A stretch of 64,000 nucleotides of DNA from positions 473,867-537,866 of the forward strand of contig NZ_JAOBPO010000003.1 of the NCBI RefSeq assembly GCF_025574485.1, read 5' to 3'. Both the position numbers and the translations under genes were made by a program. Origin of the DNA: Kordiimonas aquimaris (GTDB lineage Bacteria > Pseudomonadota > Alphaproteobacteria > Sphingomonadales > Kordiimonadaceae). Positions within the stretch are counted from its first letter, which is position 1. Each line of letters opens with the position of its first letter. Below are positions 27,084 through 36,103 of the stretch, piece by piece. The notes beneath the pieces were generated by a model that worked only from the letters and a program-made list of their open reading frames with translations, made no database searches and was not told the origin of the DNA.

Positions 27084-28819
27084 TACTCATTCCTCTCAGT
27101 TTCAGACCGCCAAAGGTCTTGGTAATATGCTTTGATATTTTTACGATCAATCTTGCCAGACGCGATAAGTGGTAACGGCTCATCGACCAGCCAAATTTGT
27201 GCAGGTAATTTGTAAGCAGCTAGATGCGTCGCTGTTTCTTCAATAATTTTTTCTGGTGTTAATGCAGGATCACTTGTCACCACAACCGTACCGACTATTT
27301 CGCCGAGCATTTTATCCGGCAAAGAGAAAACCATAACATCATCAATGCCTTTGATACCGTGCAGAACACCTTCAACCTCAAGCGAGCTAATGTTCTCGCC
27401 GCCACGGATGATGATATCTTTCAAGCGGTCTACTATGAAAATGTAACCTTCATCGTCAATGTAACCAACATCACCCGTATGGAACCAACCATCATTAAAC
27501 GCCGCTTTCGTTGCAGCAGGATTGTTCCAATACTTCGCAACATTCATGACTGATTTCAGGCAAATCTCACCGCGGTCGCCTGTCACACATTCTTTTCCGT
27601 CATCACCCACTATCTTCACAGACATAAGCGGTGGTGTTGCTCTGCCCACACTGTTTGGGCGTTCAACATATTCTTCACCAGCCAGAAGTGCGCCCATAGC
27701 GTTTGTTTCGGTCAGACCGTACCCAATGCCAGGGTTGGAATTAGGATATTCTTTCTTTATAAGCGCCACATGTTCAGGCGGGCGGGCGGCACCACCGCCG
27801 CCTAATTCACTGAGCGTAGACAGATCATATTTCTTGCGTAATGGATTGGTAGCAAACTCGTAAGACATTGTAGGGACACCGGTAAAGCTGGTCACGCCCT
27901 CTTTTTCAATAAGCTGAAAAGCGTTTTCAACGTCCCACTTGTGCATAATGATCAACTTACGGCCAACAGCCGCAGAAACCATGGCAACCGGCAACAACCC
28001 GGTGACATGGAAAAATGGTACAGCAACCAGCATCACTGGCTGAAAATCAGGATCACTGCTCACTTTGCCCTGCATCTTGAGACAGAGCGCAATCACAATC
28101 CAGTTAAACAAAACGCTGATAACACCGCGGTGTGTTGACGGCGCGCCTTTAGGAAAACCTGTAGACCCAGAGGTATAAAGCATCATGACCACATCATCAG
28201 TGTCCATATCAACCTCAGGCCATGCCATCGGTTTTTTACCTTCAAGAGCTGCATCGAAATCACTCAGACGAGGATGAGACGTGAACTCGTCACGAGCAAC
28301 AATGATCTTGAAATCAAGCTCTTCCGCAGTAGCCATCATATATTCAGCACGGCGGCAATCAGTAACAGCAAGCGCAGCACCACAATCTTTCAGTGCCCAG
28401 TCAAGCTCTTCGCTTTTCCACCAAGCGTTCATCAAAACCGCAATGCCGCCTGACGCAACAATACCCATGTATGCAATAACCCATTCAGGATAATTACGCA
28501 TAGCCAGCGCAACACGATCACCTTTTTTGACACCATAATCATCGACCAAAGCCTGAGCAAATTGGCTGGCTTTCTCAATGGTTTGAGCGAAAGTCAGACG
28601 CGTGTCTCCGTACACAAGATACTCTCTGTCACCGTGACCATAAAACATCATCAACGCATCACGCATTGTTGCCGGTTGGTGAGCGAAAACCGTCTGCATA
28701 CGACCATTCACCTCTGCTTCGGTTGTGGCAAAAGGCATTGTCGGCGTTGTCAGCATCGCGATCAAATCATCGATCGGTGTCGCCGGATCTACTTCCGGTA
28801 GTTGCAAGTTCTCAAGCAT
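27083..28819 (-). CDS. Acyl-CoA synthetase (AMP-binding enzyme)
   Basis: This 578-residue class I adenylate-forming enzyme activates a carboxylic acid to its CoA thioester. The P-loop MMLYTSGSTGFPKGAPSTH lies near residue 210, IGYGLTETNAMG near 365, and WFHTGDVGYIDDEGYIFIVDRLKD near 465. The C-terminal catalytic lysine is in IASGKIDRKNIK. It sits between the small ACAD subunit and the ACAD10/11-like gene, as a pathway-entry ligase would. Its substrate could be a hydroxy, branched or cyclic acid; the sequence does not decide. Confidence 0.92.
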   Translation of the reverse strand: MLENLQLPEVDPATPIDDLIAMLTTPTMPFATTEAEVNGRMQTVFAHQPATMRDALMMFYGHGDREYLVYGDTRLTFAQTIEKASQFAQALVDDYGVKKGDRVALAMRNYPEWVIAYMGIVASGGIAVLMNAWWKSEELDWALKDCGAALAVTDCRRAEYMMATAEELDFKIIVARDEFTSHPRLSDFDAALEGKKPMAWPEVDMDTDDVVMMLYTSGSTGFPKGAPSTHRGVISVLFNWIVIALCLKMQGKVSSDPDFQPVMLVAVPFFHVTGLLPVAMVSAAVGRKLIIMHKWDVENAFQLIEKEGVTSFTGVPTMSYEFATNPLRKKYDLSTLSELGGGGAARPPEHVALIKKEYPNSNPGIGYGLTETNAMGALLAGEEYVERPNSVGRATPPLMSVKIVGDDGKECVTGDRGEICLKSVMNVAKYWNNPAATKAAFNDGWFHTGDVGYIDDEGYIFIVDRLKDIIIRGGENISSLEVEGVLHGIKGIDDVMVFSLPDKMLGEIVGTVVVTSDPALTPEKIIEETATHLAAYKLPAQIWLVDEPLPLIASGKIDRKNIKAYYQDLWRSETERNE

Positions 28820-28857
28820 TGTCTCTCCCCGAACAATTCATCGAACAGTTAAAAATC

Positions 28858-29994
28858 CTAGTAACTAGAGCATGTGGCAAAACGATCAGTGTGGAAATTA
28901 CTATCGCCCAAGAACTGTTGTAAAATTCTGGCTCGTTTGATGTAAAAACCAATATCGAACTCATCAGTCATGCCGATGCCGCCATGCATCTGTATCGCTT
29001 CATTAGTCGCGAGTTCCGCCGTTTTAGATGCTTTAGCCTTAGCAAGGCTTGCGAACCAGCGAATATCACCACCAGTATCAGCCATCTGCATCGCTTTAAG
29101 CACTGCAGATCGTGTTAACTCTATTTCACTGAATAGATGCGCTGCACGATGTTGCAGACCCTGAAATGTACCGATCAAAACACCAAATTGCTTGCGTTCT
29201 TGCAAGTATTTTACTGTTTGATCCAAACACTCTTGCGCTACACCTAAAAGCTCAGCTGCAACAATGATACGAGCACGGTCTAATGCAGGCTCAATCAAAC
29301 TCAATCCCTCATCTGCGGCACCGAGCATAGCGTCAGACGAAACTGTCACACTCTCAAAGGTTACTTTAGCCCAATTGCGGCTATCCGTCATCACGGTCCT
29401 GTCGACGATCAATCCCGAAGCGCCCTTTTCAACGAGGAACAAGCTAACACCGCCGCTTTCGCCTGCTTCACCGGATGTACGGGCAGCTACAATAATCGTA
29501 TCAGCGACATGACCATCGCAAACGAAGGTTTTCAGACCGCTTAGTGTGTAGCCACTGTCTGTTTTAATTGCTTTAAGTGCTATTTTATCGGGGTTGTGGT
29601 GAGCACCCTCATCAATCGCCAAAGTCACAATCTTCTCGCCAGATGCTATCTGTGGCAACAAATCTGATTTCTGCTCATCACTGCCTGCGGCTTCAATCAC
29701 TGACGCTGCGATAACAGCGCTGGACAGATACGGTGAAGCAGATAGCGTTTTACCCATCGCTTCAGCAACAATACCTGCGCCAACAACACCGAAATTAACG
29801 CCGCCATTATCTTCATCAACGAGCAGTCCGGCAAAACCCATTTCGCTCATCTCTACCCATAACTCTTTCGAATAGCCCACTTCATCACGGTTATCACGCA
29901 GCGCACGCAACTGGCTTACAGGTGCTTTTTCAGCTAAAAAGCCTTCTGCAGAATCTTTGAGTAGTTGCTGCTCTTCACTTAAAACTAATGCCAC
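28858..29994 (-). CDS. Acyl-CoA dehydrogenase, small-subunit type
   Basis: This 378-residue acyl-CoA dehydrogenase resembles the small partner of heteromeric enzymes such as the pimeloyl-CoA or steroid side-chain dehydrogenases. The substrate-loop motif is degenerate (LAIDEGAH rather than xTEPxAGSD), while the FAD-contacting ERKQFGVLIGTFQGLQHR and IQMHGGIGMTDEF are kept. The usual catalytic EGT motif is absent, replaced by a short tail with LGDSNFHTDR. It starts 12 bp after the large-subunit gene, and I infer that both form one alpha2beta2 flavoenzyme. Confidence 0.87.
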   Translation of the reverse strand: MALVLSEEQQLLKDSAEGFLAEKAPVSQLRALRDNRDEVGYSKELWVEMSEMGFAGLLVDEDNGGVNFGVVGAGIVAEAMGKTLSASPYLSSAVIAASVIEAAGSDEQKSDLLPQIASGEKIVTLAIDEGAHHNPDKIALKAIKTDSGYTLSGLKTFVCDGHVADTIIVAARTSGEAGESGGVSLFLVEKGASGLIVDRTVMTDSRNWAKVTFESVTVSSDAMLGAADEGLSLIEPALDRARIIVAAELLGVAQECLDQTVKYLQERKQFGVLIGTFQGLQHRAAHLFSEIELTRSAVLKAMQMADTGGDIRWFASLAKAKASKTAELATNEAIQMHGGIGMTDEFDIGFYIKRARILQQFLGDSNFHTDRFATCSSY

Positions 29995-30006
29995 AATCTG
30001 TACTCC

Positions 30007-31194
30007 TTACGCCGGTAAATCTAGAATGCGTTTTGATATGATATTGAGTTGCACTTCAGACGTGCCGCCCTCAATAGAATTGGCTTTCGTCCGCAACCAG
30101 TTGCGCGCAATATCGCCTTCGTTGGAATATTGCCCTTCCCACTCCAGTGCATCAGAACCATTCACTTTCAGGATCATCTCATGTCGCTGTTTATTAAGTT
30201 CAGTGCCGTAATATTTAAGCATTGACGAAAAGGCGCCGATATCGCCGCCAGCCTTGGCCTCGTCTTTGGCACGCTCTAGCGTGAACATAAAAGCAGCGGC
30301 ATCAATCTCGTGCTCTGCAATCTGGTGGCGCAGCATTGTCTCTGAAATTTGCCCGTCATCGCTAAGACCAAGTTTATCTTTGGCGAGCATATTGAGCGGC
30401 GTTGGAACCCCCATGTCGCTAATACCGGTACGCTCATGCGTCAAAAGATATTTCGCAATAGTCCAGCCCTTATTTTCTTCACCAACAAGGTTGGATTTCA
30501 GTGCGATCGCATTGTCGAAAAACGTCTCACAGAAGGGAGAATTACCTGAAATAAGCTTGATAGGCTTTGTTGAGACACCTTCCTGATCCATATCAAACAG
30601 AACAAAACTGATACCATGATGTTTTGATCCGGTATTGTCTGTACGCACCAGACAGAATATCCAGTCAGCCTTGTCAGCATAGGAAGTCCAAACCTTTTGC
30701 CCGTTAAGAACATAATGGTCTCCTTTGTCTTCCGCCTTAGTCGCCAAAGAAGCCAAATCTGAGCCAGCGTTGGGCTCTGAATACCCTTGGCACCAACGAA
30801 TTTCACCGCGTGCGATTTTCGGAAGGTGCTCAAGCTTTTGTTCGTGTGTCCCAAATTTCAAAAGAGCGGGACCAAGCATCCATATGCCAAATGATACTAG
30901 CGGGCTTTTGGCTTTCACCCTGCGAAGTTCAGATGCAAGAACCTTCGCTTCAGCATTAGACAGTCCAGCGCCGCCGTATTCAGTAGGCCATGTGGGCACA
31001 GTCCACCCTTTTGAGGCCATGCGGTCCAGCCATAATTTTTGATCTTCAGACTTGAATTCAAAATTACGGCCACCCCAGCATACATCGTCTTCACCAGAGG
31101 CAAGTCCACCAGTTGCGCTAGCACGCATAGACATTGGACAATTTTCCTCTAGCCAGCTACGAACCTCATTGCGAAAACCATCTAAATCAGCCAT
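30007..31194 (-). CDS. Acyl-CoA dehydrogenase, large-subunit type
   Basis: This 395-residue acyl-CoA dehydrogenase keeps the canonical substrate motif GYSEPNAGSDLASL near residue 130 and WTSYADKADW, but the position of the usual catalytic glutamate reads IEGGTSEVQLNIIS, with Gly replacing Glu immediately before GT and a Glu one residue earlier. This arrangement is typical of the large chain of heteromeric ACADs. I start at ATG 31194, with GAGGGAG upstream; the longer frame begins in non-coding sequence. It is first in the upstream operon of the acyl-CoA block and diverges from a MATE transporter. Confidence 0.88.
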   Translation of the reverse strand: MADLDGFRNEVRSWLEENCPMSMRASATGGLASGEDDVCWGGRNFEFKSEDQKLWLDRMASKGWTVPTWPTEYGGAGLSNAEAKVLASELRRVKAKSPLVSFGIWMLGPALLKFGTHEQKLEHLPKIARGEIRWCQGYSEPNAGSDLASLATKAEDKGDHYVLNGQKVWTSYADKADWIFCLVRTDNTGSKHHGISFVLFDMDQEGVSTKPIKLISGNSPFCETFFDNAIALKSNLVGEENKGWTIAKYLLTHERTGISDMGVPTPLNMLAKDKLGLSDDGQISETMLRHQIAEHEIDAAAFMFTLERAKDEAKAGGDIGAFSSMLKYYGTELNKQRHEMILKVNGSDALEWEGQYSNEGDIARNWLRTKANSIEGGTSEVQLNIISKRILDLPA

Positions 31195-31217
31195 TGAATA
31201 CTCCCTCACTCGACAGC

Positions 31218-31237
31218 GATCAATTAAGTGATTGATC
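31218..31237. promoter_or_regulatory. Inverted repeat upstream of the ACAD operon
   Basis: GATCAAT (31218-31224) and ATTGATC (31231-31237) form a perfect 7-bp inverted repeat with a six-base spacer, starting 23 bp upstream of the ACAD large-subunit start codon. It does not match the ACGAATCA sites before the MaoC operon, so a different regulator is implied if it is functional. Confidence 0.4.
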
Positions 31238-31411
31238 ACCCACACGCTGTTGAAATTGACAAAACCTAATCACAAGATTTTTTTGTTTCACAAGTGACAT
31301 CGTTCACAGACGGACTAAGTCAAGCAAACGAAGATAATTATATTGTAATTATCGCAATTTTAACGCTACGGCTCTCTGGAGTTCGTGCAACGACTGACTT
31401 TAAAGGGCAAT

Positions 31412-32851
31412 ATGGCAAGGCTTACACAAGAAAACGCCTTATCTCAAAATAAGGTATGGCGACTGGCAGGCCCTAATATCATCAGTAATATTCTGATGGT
31501 TTCTATTTCGTTCGCGCATCTTTGGATTGTTGCACCCTTTGGCTCGGAAATGAGCGCTGCAGTTGTCACTGGCGGTCGCATACACTTTCTCCTTATGTCA
31601 GCGGCTATGGCGTTATCTGTGGCTACAACAGCAATTGTTGCACGTGCATGGGGCGCCGAAGATACCAAACATGCATCGGCTGCTACAACCAGCTCGTTAA
31701 TTTTAGCAATGCTTATTTCGCTCCTTCTCGGTGCGATCACATTCTTTTTTGCTGAACAGATCATTGGTTTCTTCAAACTTGACCCGGTTTCCAATACGCT
31801 CGCCATAGCCTATGTGAAGCCCGCCGCCATATTGAATGTTCTATTTGCACTTGTTCTCACCACAGCAACTGCTTTTCGGGCCATTGGCGATGTGGTGCGG
31901 CCACTACAATATAGCGCCTTTGCAACCGCTATAGGCATTGCCGGTTCATATATATTTATGCATGGTAGTTTAGGTTTGCCAAAACTTGGCATTGCAGGCA
32001 TTCCATGGGGTACAGCTGCCGGGCAAGCATGTGTATTGCTTTGGTTCAGCGTATGGTGGCTTCTGAAGAAGTACCGGTTAGTTCCAGTTGGAAGCGCATT
32101 ATTTGACATGCGCATATTGAAAAACCTGATCGTGATCGGTGCGCCTGCAGCACTTGAGCAGGTGATTATACAAACCAGTTTTGTGTTATTTATGGTGCTT
32201 GTCGCTGATTATGGAACCAATGCGTTCGCTGCATATGGCATTGGTATTACGATTTTAAGCATATGTATCGTTGTTGGCATGGGGTTTGGCGCAGCAAGCG
32301 CCGCACTATCAGGACAGAACCTTGGTGCAAGAAACCCTGAAGCAGCCCGCGCCAATGGGTGGCTGTCAATGAAAATGGCCACGATCAGCATGTCTATTAT
32401 CGCAGTAGTAACGCTGATATTCAGAGAACCTTTAGCTGCCTTACTTTCGATTGACCCAGACGTTCAGCAATATACAGCAAACTTCATTATTATATTGGCG
32501 ATCATTCAACCACTGATGGCGATCGAGTTTGCCATTGGTAGTGCCTTGCGGGGCTGCGGAGAAACTCGCTTCCCGCTTTTCGTCACATTCACCGGCGTTA
32601 TTGTTGGCCGTTTCAGTTTCGGCTATATGGTCATATTACTGGACGGCCCTGTAGAAGCAATGTACGCGGTAATCATCGCTGACTATGCTATTAAGGCACT
32701 TATGCTCGTGCTCAGGTTTCGATCAGATCGGTGGCTTAAATCATCAGATCACGCCCCTCTACCTGTTCAATCCGTGGCAGGCTTTGTTCGCACGTCAGTT
32801 CGCTCATACTTTGGCAAACGCACGGACAAAAACGACAATTTAAGTAACTGA
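31412..32851 (+). CDS. MATE-family efflux transporter
   Basis: This 479-residue membrane protein has about twelve hydrophobic helices and MATE family features, including the internal-repeat regions around GGRIHFLLMSAAMALSVAT and YGIGITILSICIVVGMGFGAA. MATE proteins expel drugs, cations or metabolites using sodium or proton gradients. I prefer the ATG at 31412, with AAGGG upstream, over a GTG nine codons earlier. The polar C-terminal tail of about 45 residues is unremarkable. Cargo is unknown; the position beside catabolic genes may hint at export of toxic acids or alcohols, but that is speculative. Confidence 0.9.
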   Translation: MARLTQENALSQNKVWRLAGPNIISNILMVSISFAHLWIVAPFGSEMSAAVVTGGRIHFLLMSAAMALSVATTAIVARAWGAEDTKHASAATTSSLILAMLISLLLGAITFFFAEQIIGFFKLDPVSNTLAIAYVKPAAILNVLFALVLTTATAFRAIGDVVRPLQYSAFATAIGIAGSYIFMHGSLGLPKLGIAGIPWGTAAGQACVLLWFSVWWLLKKYRLVPVGSALFDMRILKNLIVIGAPAALEQVIIQTSFVLFMVLVADYGTNAFAAYGIGITILSICIVVGMGFGAASAALSGQNLGARNPEAARANGWLSMKMATISMSIIAVVTLIFREPLAALLSIDPDVQQYTANFIIILAIIQPLMAIEFAIGSALRGCGETRFPLFVTFTGVIVGRFSFGYMVILLDGPVEAMYAVIIADYAIKALMLVLRFRSDRWLKSSDHAPLPVQSVAGFVRTSVRSYFGKRTDKNDNLSN

Positions 32852-32883
32852 TTTACTACTTCGTTTGGACCTGATCAGTTTTT
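32846..32883 (+). terminator. Possible terminator after the MATE gene
   Basis: AACTGAT (32846-32852, overlapping the stop codon) pairs with ATCAGTT (32874-32880), and TTT continues the T run. The loop is 21 bases, so folding is only moderately convincing. Confidence 0.45.
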
Positions 32884-32943
32884 GCTCTAAATCGAAGAAC
32901 AGATACATGTATGAATATGTGCAGCAATGCAAAGGAGACCAGT

Positions 32944-33723
32944 ATGAGTACGCCGGGTGTTATGGATATACCATCTGTTAAAGATCAAGTTAGCGAAGAA
33001 GAATGGCAGGCACGAGTTGATCTGGCTGCTGCTTATCGCATGTGTGCACATTACGGTTGGGATGACCTGATCTACACCCATTTGTCAGCCCGTGTACCTG
33101 GCGGCGATCATCACTTCCTTATCAATCCGCTTGGTCTGATGTTCGAAGAAATGACCGCATCCAGTCTGATCAAAGTGGACCTGTCAGGCAAAGCGTTGAT
33201 GGAAACACCTTTTATCCCAAATGCCGCAGGCTTCGTTATACACAGTGCAATCCATGCTGCCCGCGAAGATGCAGGCTGCGTGATACATCTACATACTGAC
33301 TATGGCATTGCAGTATCTAATCTCGCATCTGGTCTGGAACCACTTTGCCAATCATCAATACCGCCGCATTCTACCATTGCATATCATGACTATGAGGGTT
33401 TTGCCGTTAACGACGGTGAACAGGAGCGACTTGTTACAGATATTGGTGACGCTCGTGCATTAATCCTGCGCAATCACGGAACGCTAACCGTTGGTGAAAC
33501 AATTCCACAAGCATTTGAATTGATGTTCTTCCTTGAAAAAGCCTGCAAAACGCAAATCCTTACCAGGGCAACAGGCATGCCGCTTTATGCACCCAGCGAG
33601 GAATCCATGAGCAATGCTATTCGTGATGTTCAGGTAGTTGCTGGCGCACGCGGAGCGGACAACTTCGTTTGGCCTGCTATTCTACGCAAGCTGGATCGTG
33701 CTGATACCAGTTACCGAACGTAA
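32944..33723 (+). CDS. Class II aldolase/adducin family protein
   Basis: This 259-residue protein has the class II aldolase/adducin fold. Metal-binding histidines are visible in VIHLHTDYGIAV near residue 115, and another in LRNHGTLTVGE near residue 180; HLSARVPGGDHHFLINPLG occupies the substrate-loop region. The ATG at 32944 has a strong AAAGGAGA site; the upstream in-frame ATG has none. Members of this adducin-like group lack a firm function, and some are aldolases of sugar phosphates or hydroxy acids. It is followed 10 bp later by tesB. Confidence 0.88.
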   Translation: MSTPGVMDIPSVKDQVSEEEWQARVDLAAAYRMCAHYGWDDLIYTHLSARVPGGDHHFLINPLGLMFEEMTASSLIKVDLSGKALMETPFIPNAAGFVIHSAIHAAREDAGCVIHLHTDYGIAVSNLASGLEPLCQSSIPPHSTIAYHDYEGFAVNDGEQERLVTDIGDARALILRNHGTLTVGETIPQAFELMFFLEKACKTQILTRATGMPLYAPSEESMSNAIRDVQVVAGARGADNFVWPAILRKLDRADTSYRT

Positions 33724-33733
33724 AAGAGTATTT

Positions 33734-34603
33734 ATGACCTCAGTTTCACAAGTGATTAGCTCACTTTCTCTGACAAAGCTGGATAAGCTACTGTTTAGTG
33801 GTAATCCAAACGACTGGCCGAACCGACATGTTTTTGGCGGCCACGTTGCCGCACAAGCAATGGAAGCGGCAGAACGCACTATTGAACCTGAATACAGTCT
33901 GCATTCTTTTCACAGCCATTTTCTCCGCCCCGGCATTGCAGGCCAACCGATCATTTATGACGTTGACCCTATCAGGGACGGGCGCAGCTTTGCGACACGC
34001 TTGGTCGTTGCCAAGCAAAACGGCGAAGCCATATTTACGCTCGCTGCTTCCTTTCATGTTGGCGAAGACGGTATTGAGCATCAAATCGATATGCCTGATG
34101 TACCGCAGCCAGAAGACCTGGATGATGATGAAGCATACTATTCCCGTGTATTGAAAGCTTTTGCCAGCAAAGGAAAAGAACGCCCGTTTTTTCCTTTTGA
34201 AACCCGCGCTATCAAACGCATGAACATTGATGACCCCAAGCCCGAGAACCCGGTAACTGGTTATTGGTTAAAGTTAAAAGAAACAACAAACGATGACCAA
34301 AAACTTCATCGCCGGCTACTTGCGTACATATCTGACTTCGCTTTTCTGTCATCAAACCTGCGCCCTCATGCCATGATCCCTCGGGATCCAAAGCTCAAAA
34401 CTGTTGCCAGCCTTGACCATGCTATGTGGTTTCATGCCGATAATTTTCGCGTTGATGACTGGATTTATTATAAGACCGAAGGATACTGGACAGGTAAAGG
34501 GCGCGGTCTTGCCCGCGGCGCACTTTATGCACGCGACGGTCGCCTTTTAGCGTCAACCGCACAGGAAAGCTTACTAAGATTAAAACCGCAGGAATCAAAA
34601 TAG
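33734..34603 (+). CDS. tesB: Acyl-CoA thioesterase II
   Basis: This 289-residue double hot-dog thioesterase hydrolyses acyl-CoA to free acid and CoA. The catalytic triad positions known from E. coli TesB are represented: Asp in YISDFAFL, Ser where Thr is usual in VASLDHAMW, and Gln in STAQESLLR. I start at ATG 33734 because the longer frame overlaps the upstream gene. It probably forms a two-gene unit with the aldolase-like gene. The Thr-to-Ser change keeps a hydroxyl, so activity is expected. Confidence 0.92.
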   Translation: MTSVSQVISSLSLTKLDKLLFSGNPNDWPNRHVFGGHVAAQAMEAAERTIEPEYSLHSFHSHFLRPGIAGQPIIYDVDPIRDGRSFATRLVVAKQNGEAIFTLAASFHVGEDGIEHQIDMPDVPQPEDLDDDEAYYSRVLKAFASKGKERPFFPFETRAIKRMNIDDPKPENPVTGYWLKLKETTNDDQKLHRRLLAYISDFAFLSSNLRPHAMIPRDPKLKTVASLDHAMWFHADNFRVDDWIYYKTEGYWTGKGRGLARGALYARDGRLLASTAQESLLRLKPQESK

Positions 34604-34703
34604 CAATCTTAGGTTTAGTTTTTACAACATTGCATAGACGAAGAACTTTAACTAAGCAGTAGCTTGTATTGAGTACAGTTTCAGTCTCTGTTTAGGTACA
34701 TAC

Positions 34704-36074
34704 GTGCTAAGTAATATAGATCTCATTTATCGTGAGCAATTGAAACAAGTTAAAGCAACCTGCATTGCCCAATCGGCAATGGTGCCGGCTTGGGCTTTGG
34801 TATTTGTTTTACTGATTAGTGGCATTTTTCCGGCCATCGGTGATGTGGCGATCAATCGTCTCTCGTTGTTTATGTTTCTTATCGTTGGCTGGGGAATAAC
34901 TTCATATACTGTCGGGACAAGTGTCGACAAATGGCTTGCCGCAGACAAAATAGACACTGCCTCTAAAGTAATTATCACATTATTTTTGATAAACGGGCTA
35001 ATTGGTGGCTTTGGCTTCTGGTTATTCTGGGTGGAAGGTCATCTAACATCAAACCTGTTCTTATGTATGGTTATGCTGGTTATTGTTAGTGTTTACTCAA
35101 TTGAACTGAATATCTATATGCCCGGATTTACTGCCGGGCTCTCAAGTCTTGCAATCCTTATATTTGCGCGCCTTGTGACCAGCGAGAATGAAGTTGCAAA
35201 TGTTTTTGCCTTCATTGTCCCACCAATGATCGCATGGTATTTCTATATGGGGATCCGAGGGAACCGTATTATTATATCTCACATAAGCACACGAATTGAA
35301 AAAGAAGCCTTAAACGACGAACTATGTGCCACAACCAAATACCTGAAGAAAACTCTTACTGAGGCCGAGGTTGCCAGCAAAACCAAAGATACATTTTTTG
35401 CAAGTATGAGTCATGATTTGCAAACACCACTCAATGCGATTTCGGGCTTTAATCAAGTTTTACATCGCCAGATATTCGGCCCTCTCAACGAGAAACAGCG
35501 CGAATATACAGACCACATTCAAGAAGCAACACATCATCTACAAACATTGATCAAAGATGTTCTAACAATATCATCACTTCGCTCAGGTGAATATGCGGTT
35601 ACATGCAAAAAAACTGACCTTAGAATTCCGATACAAAAAGCGATAGGTATCCTTTTGGGTGCCCATCCGAACGCGGAACACCAATTGACAACTGATATAC
35701 CAGATACGCCTGTTTGGGCTGATATTGATGCAGATCGGTTTATAGAATGCGTGCTGAATTTGCTAACCAATGCAGTGAAATACACGCCTGAGAAAGCACC
35801 TATCTCTATTTTGGTTGAGGTAGGCAATCCGTATCATCAAGTCCATATTATCGATTCCGGTGAAGGTATGTCTGAAGAAGACATCGAAGCCGCGTACAAA
35901 CCTTTCTCACGGATCAAAACATCTTCGAGTTCAGGTAAGCAGGGAACGGGCCTCGGGCTGTCTATCGTCAAACAACTGATCGAGAAGCAAAATGGTAAAT
36001 TCAATTTGATCACACAAAAAAGTGGCGGCATACGCGCCACACTTCATGCCCTTGCCGCTAAAGAAGTTCCGTAG
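34704..36074 (+). CDS. Membrane sensor histidine kinase
   Basis: This 456-residue kinase has five or six membrane helices in residues 25-185, a short coiled coil (about 195-225), a HisKA domain with phospho-acceptor H237 in SMSHDLQTPLNA and a HATPase domain (N box LNLLTNAVKYTP, G1 DSGEGM, G2 GTGLGLSIVKQL). There is no receiver domain. The start is GTG with only a weak upstream site. The integral membrane sensor could detect membrane state or a lipophilic ligand. No response regulator is adjacent, so it is an orphan. Confidence 0.9.
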   Translation: MLSNIDLIYREQLKQVKATCIAQSAMVPAWALVFVLLISGIFPAIGDVAINRLSLFMFLIVGWGITSYTVGTSVDKWLAADKIDTASKVIITLFLINGLIGGFGFWLFWVEGHLTSNLFLCMVMLVIVSVYSIELNIYMPGFTAGLSSLAILIFARLVTSENEVANVFAFIVPPMIAWYFYMGIRGNRIIISHISTRIEKEALNDELCATTKYLKKTLTEAEVASKTKDTFFASMSHDLQTPLNAISGFNQVLHRQIFGPLNEKQREYTDHIQEATHHLQTLIKDVLTISSLRSGEYAVTCKKTDLRIPIQKAIGILLGAHPNAEHQLTTDIPDTPVWADIDADRFIECVLNLLTNAVKYTPEKAPISILVEVGNPYHQVHIIDSGEGMSEEDIEAAYKPFSRIKTSSSSGKQGTGLGLSIVKQLIEKQNGKFNLITQKSGGIRATLHALAAKEVP

Positions 36075-36103
36075 TCATAAACACAGGCTACTCTATCGTA
36101 TCC

